Of a stretch of 64,000 nt of DNA, positions 35,201 to 43,489 are shown piece after piece. The translations under genes were made by a program, and so were the position numbers. The first letter of the stretch is position 1. Every line of letters begins with the position of its first letter. Source of the stretch: Schistosoma haematobium (taxonomy: Eukaryota > Platyhelminthes > Trematoda > Strigeidida > Schistosomatidae); assembly GCF_000699445.3 (NCBI RefSeq), contig NC_067197.1, forward strand, positions 32,905,809 through 32,969,808, read 5' to 3'. The notes beneath the pieces were generated by a model. That model was not told where the DNA came from and made no database searches. It saw only the letters and a program-made list of their open reading frames with translations.

Positions 35201-36356
35201 TAATCTCCGTATACCTATGTGGTTTGACAACTTGACCGGTCCACACATATCTCAAGTTCCACGTCAACTATGACTGACTGTGATAGCTTCTGAAACATTT
35301 CCACTAACGTCAGAATGACCTGCTGTCCAATTTTGGGGATCATTTTGCTAATAGGTGTGGCGGTTTTTACAGAAGGTGGACAGAACATAGGTTTCATTAT
35401 TCTTTTAGTATAGTAAAAGTGATTTTGTGAATTACGGTTCTTTTGTACAATGTTTATTTATAACTATTTTTGTGCTTTGATGAACTCATCACCTCTCTGT
35501 GCAATATTCAGATAAACCTTTGTGGTTTCTTGCAAACAAATGAAACTTGTAGTAGAATTTTGAACTGGCCCTTTTGGACCACATCATTCAGTTTCCCATA
35601 TCTTTATTATACAAAGTAGAACGGTCCAAAAAATACTTTGACTATCTAAGCATAAGAATAATCAAAACATCGCCACTGACATGTTATAGATATAGGATTT
35701 TGGCTTATAATTTAGGTTTACGAATATCATTTCGTGTATTTTTATTTATTTCCCATTGACTTTTTCTCCCTCTCGAATTATAAGTGGAGTTTGCTGCCGT
35801 CCGTTACATACATTCGCGCTTAGTTCGCTACTGACATTTTCTAATTGTTACACTCTTGGATGCGTACATAGTTCTCCAAAAAATGAAACTTTATTGAGAA
35901 ATATCTTTGATATTCTCAATACACTTTTTTATCCACAAATTTTTTTCATCACCTTTTTTCACGGAATTATTATTTCTTTCTTTTTGTATATAGCACTTAA
36001 GAATGACTTTGAGTCCAGATGGTCATTGTAGAGTTCAACACCTACCTTTTGATTCAATCGTAGAAATGTTGGAACATTTCCGACAAGAACCTATTCCTTT
36101 AGAACAAACATTAATATCAAATATGACTGATGGCTTATCTTCTGATGTTTTGCCTAATTCCACAACTTCTACTCCTACTCCTATCACATTGTCAGCTTAT
36201 GTTGTTAATACTCATTTGACAGGTAGTCGTGAACGACTAGTTATTTGTCGCGGTTCAGTTCGTGCTAACTCAAATACAGTAGGTCGAGCAGCTGCTGTAG
36301 CTGCGGCGACCGCATCAGGTGGTAAAGCTGGACAAAATCAATACATTGTCATGTAA
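14044..36356 (+). CDS. SH2B: SH2B/Lnk-family adaptor protein (8 exons)
   Basis: Signalling adaptor of the SH2B/APS/Lnk family; these bind phosphorylated receptor tyrosine kinases (insulin and cytokine pathways) at the inner membrane face. Exons 14044-14284, 15392-15887, 17408-17645, 25456-25560, 29173-29633, 31523-31608, 32770-33332 and 35994-36356 have GT..AG borders, matching phases and sum to 2553 nt (850 codons plus stop). Domains in order: phenylalanine-zipper dimerisation domain (residues about 4-65, TWSEFC), basic/serine-rich linker, PH domain (about 262-388, ending in a helix with Trp380), Ser/Asn-rich linker, and SH2 (about 640-800) with FLVR Arg710. The SH2 core is very close to SH2B proteins ([24 protein letters not shown]). 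The introns are filled with retroelements. The start ATG 14044 is the first in frame before the dimerisation domain; extra 5' exons are possible. Confidence 0.9.
14285..15391 (+). other. SH2B intron 1
   Basis: About 1.1 kb, GT..AG (donor gtactt, acceptor tttcactag). No repeat or RNA was recognised. Confidence 0.7.
15392..15887 (+). CDS. SH2B: SH2B exon 2: linker before PH domain
   Basis: Joins exon 1 in phase 1 and reads about 165 residues: Ser/Asn-rich, then an alanine run ([19 protein letters not shown]), and basic sequence at the end ([20 protein letters not shown]). The latter resembles the arginine-rich stretch just before the PH domain of SH2B proteins. The donor is GG|gtgaga, phase 2, immediately before an in-frame TGA. 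Confidence 0.82.
15888..17407 (+). other. SH2B intron 2
   Basis: About 1.5 kb (gtgaga..atcag). It contains a plus-strand RTE-derived non-autonomous copy at 16522-16846. The remainder shows nothing recognisable. Confidence 0.7.
16522..16846 (+). mobile_element. RTE-derived non-autonomous retroelement
   Basis: About 325 bp, made of a 5' part ('ggtgctttaaccgg', 'gtatcctgcgggaa', 'tcagaccttcaggtcaaagg', 'acccgggcagtatcac') fused directly to a 3' tail ('tgtgtggcgcatatgtattt', 'ggtgcc', then an A/T-rich AAATAAATAAAAATAAA end). The same arrangement occurs at 27.6, 33.4 and 59.2 kb. A longer version at 19.1-19.8 kb keeps the start of a LINE endonuclease frame between the two parts, so these look like internally deleted LINE derivatives. 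Confidence 0.7.
17408..17645 (+). CDS. SH2B: SH2B exon 3: first half of PH domain
   Basis: Acceptor atatcag, joins exon 2 in phase 2. It encodes [10 protein letters not shown], then [13 protein letters not shown] (PH strand 1), an acidic loop, and '[20 protein letters not shown]' followed by 'PD'. The last part matches the LLEFF-x-PPK strand 3 region of SH2B PH domains. The donor is GAT|gtaagt, phase 0. Confidence 0.88.
18196..19113 (+). repeat. Inverted repeat, left arm
   Basis: This 918-base arm is the near-exact reverse complement of 19355-20281. By eye there are only a few single-base differences and one 9-base indel (near 18700 against 19770). Its inner part contains the reverse complement of an RTE-derived element; its outer part (18196-18660) has no recognised repeat and is probably ordinary intron sequence. 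Confidence 0.92.
19114..19822 (+). mobile_element. RTE-derived element with partial endonuclease frame
   Basis: The 5' part (19114-19360) matches the non-autonomous copies at 16.5, 27.6 and 59.2 kb. Next come about 390 bases that those copies lack. They include a frame reading '[18 protein letters not shown]', the start of the RTE apurinic endonuclease (compare '[16 protein letters not shown]' in the LINE at 21.2 kb). The frame then runs straight into the shared 3' tail (gtgtggcgca..ggtgcc..aaataaaataaaa). It is therefore an intermediate internal-deletion form. The part from 19355 lies in the right arm of the inverted repeat. Confidence 0.65.
19355..20281 (-). repeat. Inverted repeat, right arm
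   Basis: Reverse complement of 18196-19113, 927 bases, with a spacer of about 241 bases between the arms. The spacer (19114-19354) is the 5' part of the RTE-derived element. Confidence 0.92.
19844..19936 (+). repeat. 93-bp direct repeat, copy 1
   Basis: Sequence beginning gactaccactcgg and ending ggaaaatt is repeated exactly or almost exactly at 20281-20373. Confidence 0.85.
20281..20373 (+). repeat. 93-bp direct repeat, copy 2
   Basis: Starts exactly where the right arm of the inverted repeat ends and copies 19844-19936. Just after it the sequence reads 'agcggt', a word also found next to the copied segment in the arms (near 18653 and, reversed, 19820). This suggests template switching at short homology. 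Confidence 0.85.
20488..20502 (+). repeat. Target-site duplication, 5' copy
   Basis: ACTGACCGTTAGTCT, repeated at 24446-24460. It flanks the RTE LINE. Confidence 0.8.
20503..24445 (+). mobile_element. RTE-clade LINE (SR2/Perere-like), near full length
   Basis: About 3.94 kb bounded by a 15-bp duplication. It has a GC-richer 5' leader (20503-20841), a coding region with apurinic endonuclease, reverse transcriptase and a C-terminal domain, a short 3' UTR, and a terminal run of CTGA repeats (24430-24445). Short tandem 3' ends are usual for RTE elements. A second copy at 56009-58741 shares the leader and 3' end. It is inserted in the sense direction in SH2B intron 3. Confidence 0.88.
20842..24213 (+). 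pseudogene. RTE endonuclease-reverse transcriptase, decayed
   Basis: One original open frame, now in four pieces. The endonuclease starts near 21220 (GAFNVRTL) and keeps [18 protein letters not shown] and SDHALVRAR. The RT keeps the [25 protein letters not shown] and [20 protein letters not shown] regions, [23 protein letters not shown] and the catalytic YADD (near 23375). The C-terminus has [10 protein letters not shown] and GGQTKTW. Breaks: an in-frame TAG at 21262, a frameshift near 21870-21905, an in-frame TAA at 23058, and a frameshift near 23480. Few lesions suggest a fairly young insertion, but it is not functional. Confidence 0.85.
24446..24460 (+). repeat. Target-site duplication, 3' copy
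   Basis: Same 15 bases as 20488-20502. The first five (ACTGA) also continue the CTGA tail, so the true duplication may be slightly shorter. Confidence 0.75.
25456..25560 (+). CDS. SH2B: SH2B exon 4: middle of PH domain
   Basis: 105 bases, phase 0 on both sides, acceptor aattag and donor gtgagt. It encodes 35 residues including [20 protein letters not shown]. This corresponds to the EVR-x-T..P.EMP-x-KDNTFVLKV stretch of SH2B PH domains, so it links exons 3 and 5 without a gap. It is short, and its identification rests on position, phase and that likeness. Confidence 0.85.
25880..26100 (+). mobile_element. RTE LINE C-terminal fragment
   Basis: The translation '[18 protein letters not shown]' then '[12 protein letters not shown]' matches the C-terminal region of the LINE at 24 kb ([30 protein letters not shown]). 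It is a small, frameshifted piece, probably a different RTE subfamily or an older copy. Confidence 0.65.
27590..28110 (-). mobile_element. RTE-derived non-autonomous retroelement, long 5' part
   Basis: On the minus strand this has the same 5' and 3' parts as the 16.5-kb copy and ends in an AAATAAATAAATAA tail (plus-strand 27594-27607). It extends about 200 bases further 5' than the other copies, to about 28110, through a GC-richer leader ('ggccacgcgcatatagcctc', 'ggcacggccgagtggggagt' on the minus strand). It is probably the most complete 5' end of this family in the window. Confidence 0.68.
29173..29633 (+). CDS. SH2B: SH2B exon 5: end of PH domain and linker
   Basis: Starts [20 protein letters not shown], the last strand and C-terminal helix of the PH domain with the near-invariant tryptophan, followed by IAAIRSGL. 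The rest is a low-conservation, Ser/Asp-rich linker that includes a CxxC pair (RCTNC) and a CVCSH run. The donor is AG|gtaaat, phase 2, directly before an in-frame stop. Confidence 0.88.
29922..30208 (-). mobile_element. tRNA-derived SINE with hammerhead motif (Sm-alpha type)
   Basis: On the minus strand it has a pol III A-box-like TGGTCTAGAGG (30066-30056) and a B-box-like GGTTTGAATCC (30023-30013), followed by a hammerhead-ribozyme-like segment (29990-29947). The two ends are inverted repeats of about 33 bases (29922-29954 against 30208-30176, with a few mismatches). This architecture matches the known Sm-alpha elements of schistosomes, whose transcripts contain hammerheads. No clear target-site duplication was seen. 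Confidence 0.8.
29947..29990 (-). ncRNA. Hammerhead-ribozyme-like motif, core variant
   Basis: On the minus strand: stem I strand CACTG (29990-29986), core CTGGGGA, stem II GTCC..GGAC with a short loop, GAAA, a short self-complementary stem III (ACGGCCGT), cleavage triplet GTC, then CAGTG pairing back to stem I. Every part of the hammerhead fold is present, but the core should read CTGANGA. The fourth base is G instead of A, so activity is probably reduced or lost. The very short stem III is a known feature of schistosome SINE hammerheads. Confidence 0.72.
31523..31608 (+). CDS. SH2B: SH2B exon 6: linker
   Basis: 86 bases, acceptor cactag, donor AATG|gtatgt. It joins phase 2 to phase 1 and keeps the frame between exons 5 and 7. 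It encodes a low-complexity Ser/Asn/Thr stretch ([20 protein letters not shown], then GFIKPSAN). With no conserved domain, it is supported by splice sites and phase only and could be alternatively spliced; skipping it would break the frame. Confidence 0.65.
31609..32769 (+). other. SH2B intron 6
   Basis: About 1.2 kb (gtatgt..ttccag). Nothing recognised inside. Confidence 0.65.
32770..33332 (+). CDS. SH2B: SH2B exon 7: linker and first half of SH2 domain
   Basis: After a Ser/Pro-rich linker ([14 protein letters not shown]) comes the SH2 start [18 protein letters not shown] (Trp644). An insertion of about 40 residues with no counterpart in vertebrate SH2B proteins follows, then [19 protein letters not shown] with phosphotyrosine-binding Arg710. 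The donor is AAG|gtgagt, phase 0. The insertion sits between helix A and strand B and is encoded without any intron. Confidence 0.9.
33400..33565 (-). mobile_element. RTE-derived non-autonomous element, truncated
   Basis: Minus-strand match to the 3' half of the family: an A/T-rich tail (plus 'tttatatttatttaaacaca'), then words matching 'cttgtgtgagagccg' and 'gtgcccaaaccga'. It is more diverged than the other copies and stops near 33565. Confidence 0.55.
34694..35121 (+). mobile_element. Possible solo LTR or LTR-like sequence
   Basis: A segment of about 430 bases begins TGG and ends CA. It contains a TATA-like 'tatataaacaaag' near 34927, followed about 60-110 bases later by a GC-richer stretch (gacagggaggcgag). 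This resembles U3/R/U5 organisation, but no partner copy, polyA signal or clear duplication of flanking bases was found, so the call is tentative. Confidence 0.25.
35994..36356 (+). CDS. SH2B: SH2B exon 8: second half of SH2 domain and C-terminus
   Basis: Acceptor atatag, phase 0. It encodes [17 protein letters not shown] then [20 protein letters not shown], nearly colinear with SH2B SH2 domains. A second insertion (about 20 Ser/Thr/Pro/Asn residues) lies before the last strand, ITLSAYVV. The C-tail is alanine-rich and ends NQYIVM; the C-terminal tyrosine phosphorylation segment of vertebrate SH2B1/2 was not recognised. The stop is TAA at 36354-36356. Confidence 0.9.
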   Translation, partial: HLRMTLSPDGHCRVQHLPFDSIVEMLEHFRQEPIPLEQTLISNMTDGLSSDVLPNSTTSTPTPITLSAYVVNTHLTGSRERLVICRGSVRANSNTVGRAAAVAAATASGGKAGQNQYIVM

Positions 36357-36386
36357 ACAGCAAAAGCCTCTCTGATTTAAACTAAC

Positions 36387-36392
36387 AATAAA
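36387..36392 (+). promoter_or_regulatory. Polyadenylation signal candidate for SH2B
   Basis: AATAAA 31 bases after the stop codon. Others follow downstream (for example near 37023), so the 3' UTR may be longer. Confidence 0.45.
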
Positions 36393-39300
36393 GTCAAAGT
36401 AATAACCTTAACAAAATGTCTCCTTTAGATTGTTTTCTTACTCTGAACTGTTGAACTGCTTTAGCAGAGAAAATTTTATTAAGGTTATATATATATAAAG
36501 TCCCATGACTTCCCATCAGTCTTTTTCTTCAGAATCTGTTAAAAAAAATTGTGCCTTGTAAATTATATAAACAAATATCTGGCCAATTTAACTTACTGTT
36601 GTATACATACGTAGGTTAAAAGTTTGCTTCCATTTATTTCAAAAGTTAACTGAATAACCCATTTTTTTCTTTTCATTTTAAACTCGTCCATATTCATGTG
36701 AACATGCGTATAACTATTTTCTATTTAATAATTTATTTAAATAATTCAGAGTGCATTTATTATCAATGTATGAATTATATTTTCAAATTGTTGATCATTT
36801 TATTCTCTTCTCTACCTGATGAATTATTTATTTTTCAATGGCTATTATTTTAATCTAATTGTTTTTTTTTTCCATATGTCTGTATACATACATTATGGTT
36901 GTCATATACTGTGCAATATTTTTTTTCGGTGGATATTATTATTATTATTATTTGATTTTTAACTCCACTTGTCGATGAAATGCATTTGAGATATCGCTTT
37001 ACGCAATAGTCTAATTCAATTGAAATAAAGGTATCAATTTTAATAGAATGAGTTTTTAATTGTTGAAATATCTCCCAATATCTTAAAACATATGTGTATA
37101 TACGAAGAATATTCTTTTCAATAAATTCTCTACAAGTTCCATAACTATATATCCAAATTAATAATCCAAAAAGTGGTCAGGTTTACGGCAGAATACATCA
37201 TTTAAAAACTATAGTATATGAATTTAAGATTGTAAAATAATGTGTAGGATGACTGAAATGAAATGTTGACTTGATTAAGTTGCAAAGAGATTAAAGTCTT
37301 TCCAATAGAATAAATCATTTAAGATTCAATAATGCAGTCGGAATATTTGATCTGATAATCTACTGCTACTCGCAAGTAATATCTTTGTTGCAACTATGAC
37401 ACCGGACGGCGCGTATCGCTAATTTAAAAGAAAATGGTTTCAGAATATTTTCTGATTAGAAATGCCCATTTGTCAGTAAACAATACATTCGCTTTTTCAC
37501 ATTCTGATATCCATCAGTGGAAACAGTATAAGACTAAGATATCTAGAGCATAATTGAAATATTATTAAATTACCAAACCTATTTTAATATTTTATGGTGT
37601 GTCAACTGATGACTCATCAGGTGAAAAATAACTTTCTTTAACTGCTGGGAATCATAGACACTGAAATGAATACTTATGAATTAGATGAGACGCGTTATTA
37701 TTAGTGCGTAAGTAATTTCTTAGTTCCCAACGTTAAGTAGTGATAAACTACTTAGTTCGGTGTAAAGTTGGTTTAGAGATATAAATGATTAAGCAATGCT
37801 TCGAAATTATTCCCAAGAAAATCGAGTAAAAGCTAATGACTAATATGTTATTAAGATCATTTACATTTATTTTGTTTATATTTCCAGTTCTAAGTAAAAT
37901 AGTAGTGATTATACGAAGTTGGTCAGATTCTTAATTAATTTATAGAAACGAGTGCACTAGTAAAATGCTATATTTTACATCTAGAACTTCGGTAGCTTAA
38001 TGATAATTAATTTCAACTGTACATCAGCAAACGTTTATAAAACGGTATTTATTCTGAATTACCTTTAGATGAAAACATCATTGTATCACTGATTGAGAGA
38101 ATTATTATTGGAAGTATCTTATAGTTATTTATGAATAATTCGTTAGAGCGTAGTCAGTTTGGAATAATTGTGATTTTCAGTTCTTTAATTTATGTTATCT
38201 ACGGTGCACATTTACTATAATCTAGGAAACGGCTTTACAACTTGTGTGAAGATTTCGTATCAGTAAGTGCAGAAAATAATGTCCCTTTCTAAAAGAATGT
38301 ATTGCTGGTCGAGTATTCGGTCTTTAAATCTGTCTACAGTTTATTGAACGCTATCCTGATCTCAAATGTACAGCAGGATCCTAAAGTCTAACATTATGTA
38401 TCTACGAATTCTCAAGTTTATTGATCATATATTGAGCTGAATTAGGGAGTGATAATTAAATTAATGCAACAAGGACGTAGCAAACTGCATCGGTTTTTGT
38501 AGGCAGACTAGAAATTAGGAAACCTGCAGAGCTTCTGTTGATTAAGTGGATAAGCGGTGTAAACAAAGGAAAACTTTCGGAACGAAAGAAATCAAATCCG
38601 AAGAACACTACCTGTAGGTGGTAGGCCGAGTCAGGCCCAATATACGATAAAAGTAAGATCAAAATGAAGCGCATTCATAGTCCTAAAACACCAGTCTTTG
38701 TCTGTCATAACCGAGAAATTAGAATTTCTCAAGTAAAAACACATGCTGTATTTGTTTTATTTATGCATCCCAAACTTGAACACATTAATAAGCGAGAACA
38801 TTTGAAACTCATGTGAATTAAATGCAAATCATATATATTTCGGGAAGATACATATGAGTATTATGAAATAACTAGTCTAGTGAGCATAGGTTTCCTGGAA
38901 ATCGTTCTACGCTACTTCACTTTCTAGGGCGTAAGTTCTTAGTTGCTTTTCATGTGGCCACCACAACTAACGACACACTAAAGCACATTCTCTGTATAAA
39001 TGGACTGCAACTTTTCAAGGATTTGCTCAGACAAGCAATGAATCTGTAGATGTCAGTTGTTAACGATTGTTTCGTTAGAAACGACTGTAAGATATGATAC
39101 CAACAGCTTAAAATATTTTAGGAACTTTGTACTAGGGAATGAATTATAACTTCATCAGTTATCGCGACATTGAAGAATAGGGTTGTTGGGTATATTTACT
39201 TCCCCCCGACAATAACAAATTAACTAAATACTTTGGTATGAACCATAATATGTGAGGGCTGATGATGCTACTCAGCTGCCTAAACCATAGGGGCGGGGTT

Positions 39301-40527
39301 TGGGGCTTTGCCTCTAATCAGCAGACAATTTAGTGAGCACGGGTAAGCCATTGTTCAGCTGCCACTATGAGCACCTGCTTAAGGTCAGTATCTGTCTATG
39401 GGACTCTATGTAATATACCAAGAACACAAATCAGAGACTGAATCACTTACTTAACTGCTATTGTTCGAAATAAACGGGTCGTTCCCATCATACTAGTTTG
39501 GTAATCACTGGTGGTTTCACCATAGCGATGTAGAGTATGAAGCAGTTTACAATAATGAGACCTATTAAATTATGGTGCAGGCAAATCATCGCCCAGTTTA
39601 CTCAGTTATTATTGATGGGGAACATCGATTATTTATATTAACGACCATATTATTGGTGAACCTTCGCAATTTTAAATTCATAAACTTATCATTATTAGTA
39701 CTATTCTTTGAAGCACAATCTACAGAAAACCACTTGCGAATGGGGTAATCGTGGTAAACACAAAACTAGTGATATCAAGCTACGATTCTTCAAGTCCTAC
39801 ATCCAGTAACGATGTAATCAGGCAGACTATCAGATCACATTATTTCTTGGCCACTCTTCCTTTAATGATCGCATCATAAAAATACAAAACACAGTGATAC
39901 ATCAGCGTCCGCAACGATGATAAATAAGTTTCAACTGCAAAAGCCGTGAAAACTTGACGCTAAATGTACATGAGGACGTTATGTACAGTGATATATGTGC
40001 TATGAAATTGATTTTACAAGTGACAACACTACAACCCTTTCATGAATGAGATTTTAAACGTGACCACGGTTTACGAGGGATGGGATCTAATCTTCTGAAG
40101 CAACACACGTGTTAATGACCGTTAAGGTGAGGGGCTTTCGTGATTTTTTGAAAAGTTAAGAATAAACACCGACAATACAGGAGTCCTCAGGTCAAACGGT
40201 TATCAGAGGAGTTTTGACCAGTTAAACGTAAATCCGGATGATAAAGACAAGCCATTGTTACGAATCCCCTGACTTCCCTCGATTCCATCGTTTTACTCGC
40301 CTTCGGATGTGTTAAGCTCACTACGCTTCGCTTCCAAACACAAGAAATTGGATATGTTACAATTAAACTACACCTAGTGAGAACTCATGTGTTTATAATC
40401 GATTTCTACCATTATGACTAAAATATCTATTATCGAAGATGTCCTTGCTTGGTGATTAAGTATGACTATTTAAATGAAATTAACATGGTAGCATAACTGA
40501 GAAATAAGACAAGGAATGTTAGTATTA
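36393..40527. other. Intergenic region between SH2B and SNRPF
   Basis: About 4.1 kb of AT-rich DNA with no frame over about 75 codons and no recognised domain. Near 39245-39420 a minus-strand stretch weakly recalls the RTE-derived family (words like tgtgagggctg and gcctaaacc). An (ATT)n tract lies at 36934-36953. Confidence 0.5.
36934..36953. repeat. (ATT)n microsatellite
   Basis: About 20 bases of ATT triplets in the SH2B 3' flank. Confidence 0.8.
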
Positions 40528-40533
40528 TTTATT
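40528..40533 (-). promoter_or_regulatory. Polyadenylation signal of SNRPF
   Basis: AATAAA on the minus strand, 63 bases beyond the SNRPF stop codon, which is a normal distance. Confidence 0.6.
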
Positions 40534-40595
40534 ACAGGGGACGGATAGAAAAGTGCAATATTTTTACAATTACTCAACATCTGAGACTTAAGTCA

Positions 40596-40850
40596 TCACA
40601 AAGTATCCAATCGATCGTCATCGCACTCTCTGATATATAAAACATTATTGCACCGGATCAGAACCTCTCCCAAACTTCCAGTATGACAATTGTCAATATA
40701 CTCATCCGTGCTATGGAGTTGCAAATTCATATATCTGTCTACAGAAACAAGGTATCCTTTGTACTCCATTCCCCACTTTAGTTTAACAATGACCTGCTTC
40801 CCAGTTATTCCACTGAGAAAAGGTTTCGGATTATTCATTGTGACGTCCAT
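40596..40850 (-). CDS. SNRPF: Small nuclear ribonucleoprotein F (Sm-F)
   Basis: One of the seven Sm proteins that form the ring on U1, U2, U4 and U5 snRNAs in pre-mRNA splicing. The 84-residue protein is close in length to human Sm-F (86). It starts [18 protein letters not shown]. The Sm1 motif has [17 protein letters not shown] then YMNLQL, and the Sm2 motif has [15 protein letters not shown]; the loop-3 Asn and the loop-5 Arg and Asn that contact RNA are kept. The C-tail is short and acidic (CDDDRLDTL). I chose ATG 40850; a second ATG four codons on (MNNPKPF) is possible. The coding region has no intron. An acceptor-like 'aactctacag' lies just upstream, so a 5' UTR intron may exist. Confidence 0.95.
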   Translation of the reverse strand: MDVTMNNPKPFLSGITGKQVIVKLKWGMEYKGYLVSVDRYMNLQLHSTDEYIDNCHTGSLGEVLIRCNNVLYIRECDDDRLDTL

Positions 40851-41724
40851 TATGCACACTGTAGAGTTAACAATTTGTCATGCGCGCAATTAGGGCAGCA
40901 TTGTTTACAATGGTCAATACCAAATATCCAATACCTTTATCACGAGCTTGTATACAGTGATTGATTTCATTGCGCCAGCTTGCTGTTTTAGTACGTTCCT
41001 GTGTCTTTGATAATATCCTATGGGTAGTTGCCTAGTCACTCGAATGAATTGGTTCAAGTTAGTGTAGTAGGTATTTGGAGATTTTCGTATATTGTAACCT
41101 GAGTAGGTGCATTTGTCATTGGAGTTAAAGGGCTAATGAATTCCAGAAGCCATCACATTACTCAACAGGATGTCGGTTGGTCACAGTATGAAAAATAACA
41201 AAGTGATATTTCAAGCTCTAAATGTAGATGGCTGTTTTAAGAAAAAATTAAATAGTTTAATTAATCATTTATTTATATAAACTGTGTTAGAATAAAAGGG
41301 AAAGCAGATATGATAATAAGCGGGACGTAAACCAGCTGTCGATATGCGGTGGTGACAATATTGGGTAAATTTTTAGACATGCATCAGGGACAGCTGGTTC
41401 CAGAGGGAGATGACCATTCGTGGGTGAGTTCGTGTTTATCAAGTCTTCAATTGGAGTTAACCACCGAGGCAACTGTGGTCACTTCAGCTAGGATGACATT
41501 CACAGTGCGAGCAAGTCTTGGTGTAGAAAAGTGAGAGTGTATCTGGGTTCTCACTTTTGACTCGCAGTTTTCAAACGGTTGCTTCGGGGAGCATGGTCGT
41601 ATTTTTATCATCACACATGAAGCCTCTTATTCAAACTAACGTTTCACGTGTTTGTCCATTTTAACTGGGGTTATCAAAATCAAAATGAGGGTTTGTGGGG
41701 ATTGGGGTAATTTTGATAGTTAGA

Positions 41725-41985
41725 TTCATCAGCCGATCTAATCTAGACAACCATTGAAAACCTAGAAGTACTGAGTGCCTTTCCTGTACTAGTATAGGGC
41801 TGCTCAGCAGTGCGCATCCACGGTTTATGATCGCAATTAAAACTCAACAATCTTCACAACCCCATTCTGATAAACATCAGTAGTTTTTGAGTCCAGTGTA
41901 CAGGGTCGTATATGCGCACTACTGAGGATTCTCACACTAGGACGAAACGGGCATCCAGTGCCCATGAATTTATTTAGTAAAATTA
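41725..41985. mobile_element. Sm-alpha-like SINE remnant with inverted hammerhead segments
   Basis: The left part (41735-41850) is a decayed minus-strand copy of the end of the SINE at 29.9 kb, sharing 'accattgaaaacct' and 'cagcagtgc'. The right part (41900-41970) is a plus-strand hammerhead-like segment. The two are in opposite directions around a short middle that lacks a clear tRNA-like promoter. This mirrors the inverted ends of the 29.9-kb SINE. Confidence 0.6.
41917..41960 (+). ncRNA. Hammerhead-ribozyme-like motif, weak stem II
   Basis: Plus strand: stem I strand CACTA, intact core CTGAGGA, stem II TTCT..GGAC, GAAA, a short stem III, cleavage triplet ATC, then CAGTG. The core is correct, but stem II has lost its first G-C pair and stem I has one mismatch. 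Activity is uncertain. The 44-base length equals that of the 29.9-kb motif. Confidence 0.55.
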
Positions 41986-43480
41986 TTAAGCTGGCCAGCT
42001 CTTCATTTCAAGTTTGCATGATTTAAGTGCATCTTAGTTATATTGAGCCTCCATCTATGGTTCTGGTATAATGATGTCTCGAACAACTTACCCAATAGTT
42101 CCTCAGCGGTGCAGCGTCAAGTAAAAGCCCTATCACTAAAAGTCCCATAAATCTTCGACATTGATGCTGACTTCAATAATTTTACTAGGCACGTCCTAGC
42201 TGAATGTGTTTGGTTTTGCGCCAGCATTCTACCACCCCTCGGTACGTCATACTGCGAGGGATGAGCAGCAGTTATTCAGCGTGGGTGGTGTACTACCCGA
42301 CTGTCTTCCGAATGCACCTTCGAGCGCCTTTGTTCCTGACCTCTGGTTTGGCTGGGTTACAGATAACAGTGCTGTCAATCCTCGAATATGCGAGACATCT
42401 TTCTCAGTATTTCTAAGAAATGACAATAATTTATAGTGTAAGTTACTGAGAGGAATTTTTGAAGTCGTACGTTACTATATCGTCTGTGTCTTGCAACAAA
42501 CGAGACATAGTCAACATGTAGCAGGGTTTCAGTGACGTTACTATATGGCATCTTCACAGGGAAAATCACTTAATTCGTCTGAAAAACTTTTTAGTTGGGC
42601 CCGGTTCTCAGAAAGTTTATCACTTACCATCCGAAATTAATAAAATTACCACTATTTCGTTTTATCTTTCGTTGAGATTCATTAAAATCTGTATCGCCGT
42701 ATCTTTTTGGTGTTTTCTCAACAAAAAGTTTTGCGAGCTTTCATCTAACGTGTCATTATGATTGTGGCAACCTGATTCACTTCCTCTCTTTCGGTTTTGT
42801 TCAACTTTTAGGCAGAATTCTAATTACGATCCAACAAGTTTGGAAAATTGCGATTTCCATGTGTCTTTTAATAATGACCATGAAGATGATCAAAGAAAAT
42901 GGGTGTGGAGAATATGTTGAATTTTAATTGGTAGTAGATTAACGTCAGACTACCTACATCACCAAAGACCTGAAATCGTGCCGAAATAACAATAAGGAAA
43001 AGTAAAGAAACCAGTCTGTTTACTCAAGACCATTACAACATATTAAAACACTGACTTTTTCTTATTTTAAGTTCCTTCGTGGGCGACTGCGGGCGTGCAA
43101 ACCAAGTCGTAAGGCCATTTGGAAACATCCATTGATTGTACTTAAGTGTATAATGGTTTAACCCATAAAGTCTTTAAGCTTGCTTGTTATTATGAACATA
43201 CATTTCGAACTTCTTCAGTAATGCAATCATACACATTTCCTAGTAAGGTTTACACAATGTTCGCGATACTTAAACAGGTCCAGCAGTATTCAGAAGAAGA
43301 GAGTTCACCCCAGAGAAAAAAGGAGAAAAAGAAAAGTGAAAGACGTAACTAGTTCAATAAGTACGTTTGTGAAAAAGAACGAGAATAGACAGCAATACGT
43401 ATAATGCAAAATTAATTCAAAAGTAAATCAATAATAGCAAGGAAATTCTGACGAATCAGAACAAAAGGGAACCATGTGTG
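41986..43480. other. Repeat-poor gap
   Basis: No gene recognised. The words 'atcttcgacattgatgctga' near 42150 resemble the Gypsy LTR in reverse orientation, so a small LTR remnant may lie at about 42120-42180. A frame at 43146-43352 ends in a lysine/serine-rich run but has no known domain. Confidence 0.35.
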
Positions 43481-43489
43481 CCAAACTGG

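Larger units (their letters stand above)
33333..35993 (+). other. SH2B intron 7
   Basis: About 2.7 kb (gtgagt..atatag), splitting the SH2 domain. It contains a truncated RTE-derived copy at 33400-33565 and an LTR-like segment near 34694-35121. Nothing else was recognised. Confidence 0.7.

Noticed and set aside
35036..35397. Two minus-strand frames of 60-70 codons
   Set aside because: They lie within SH2B intron 7, have no recognisable domain and no splice support.
40690..40893. A 67-codon plus-strand frame
   Set aside because: It is the complement of the SNRPF coding region.
43146..43352. A frame ending in a lysine/glutamate/serine-rich run as a splicing-factor exon
   Set aside because: The charged run comes from A/G-rich DNA; there is no RS repeat, RRM or conserved border.
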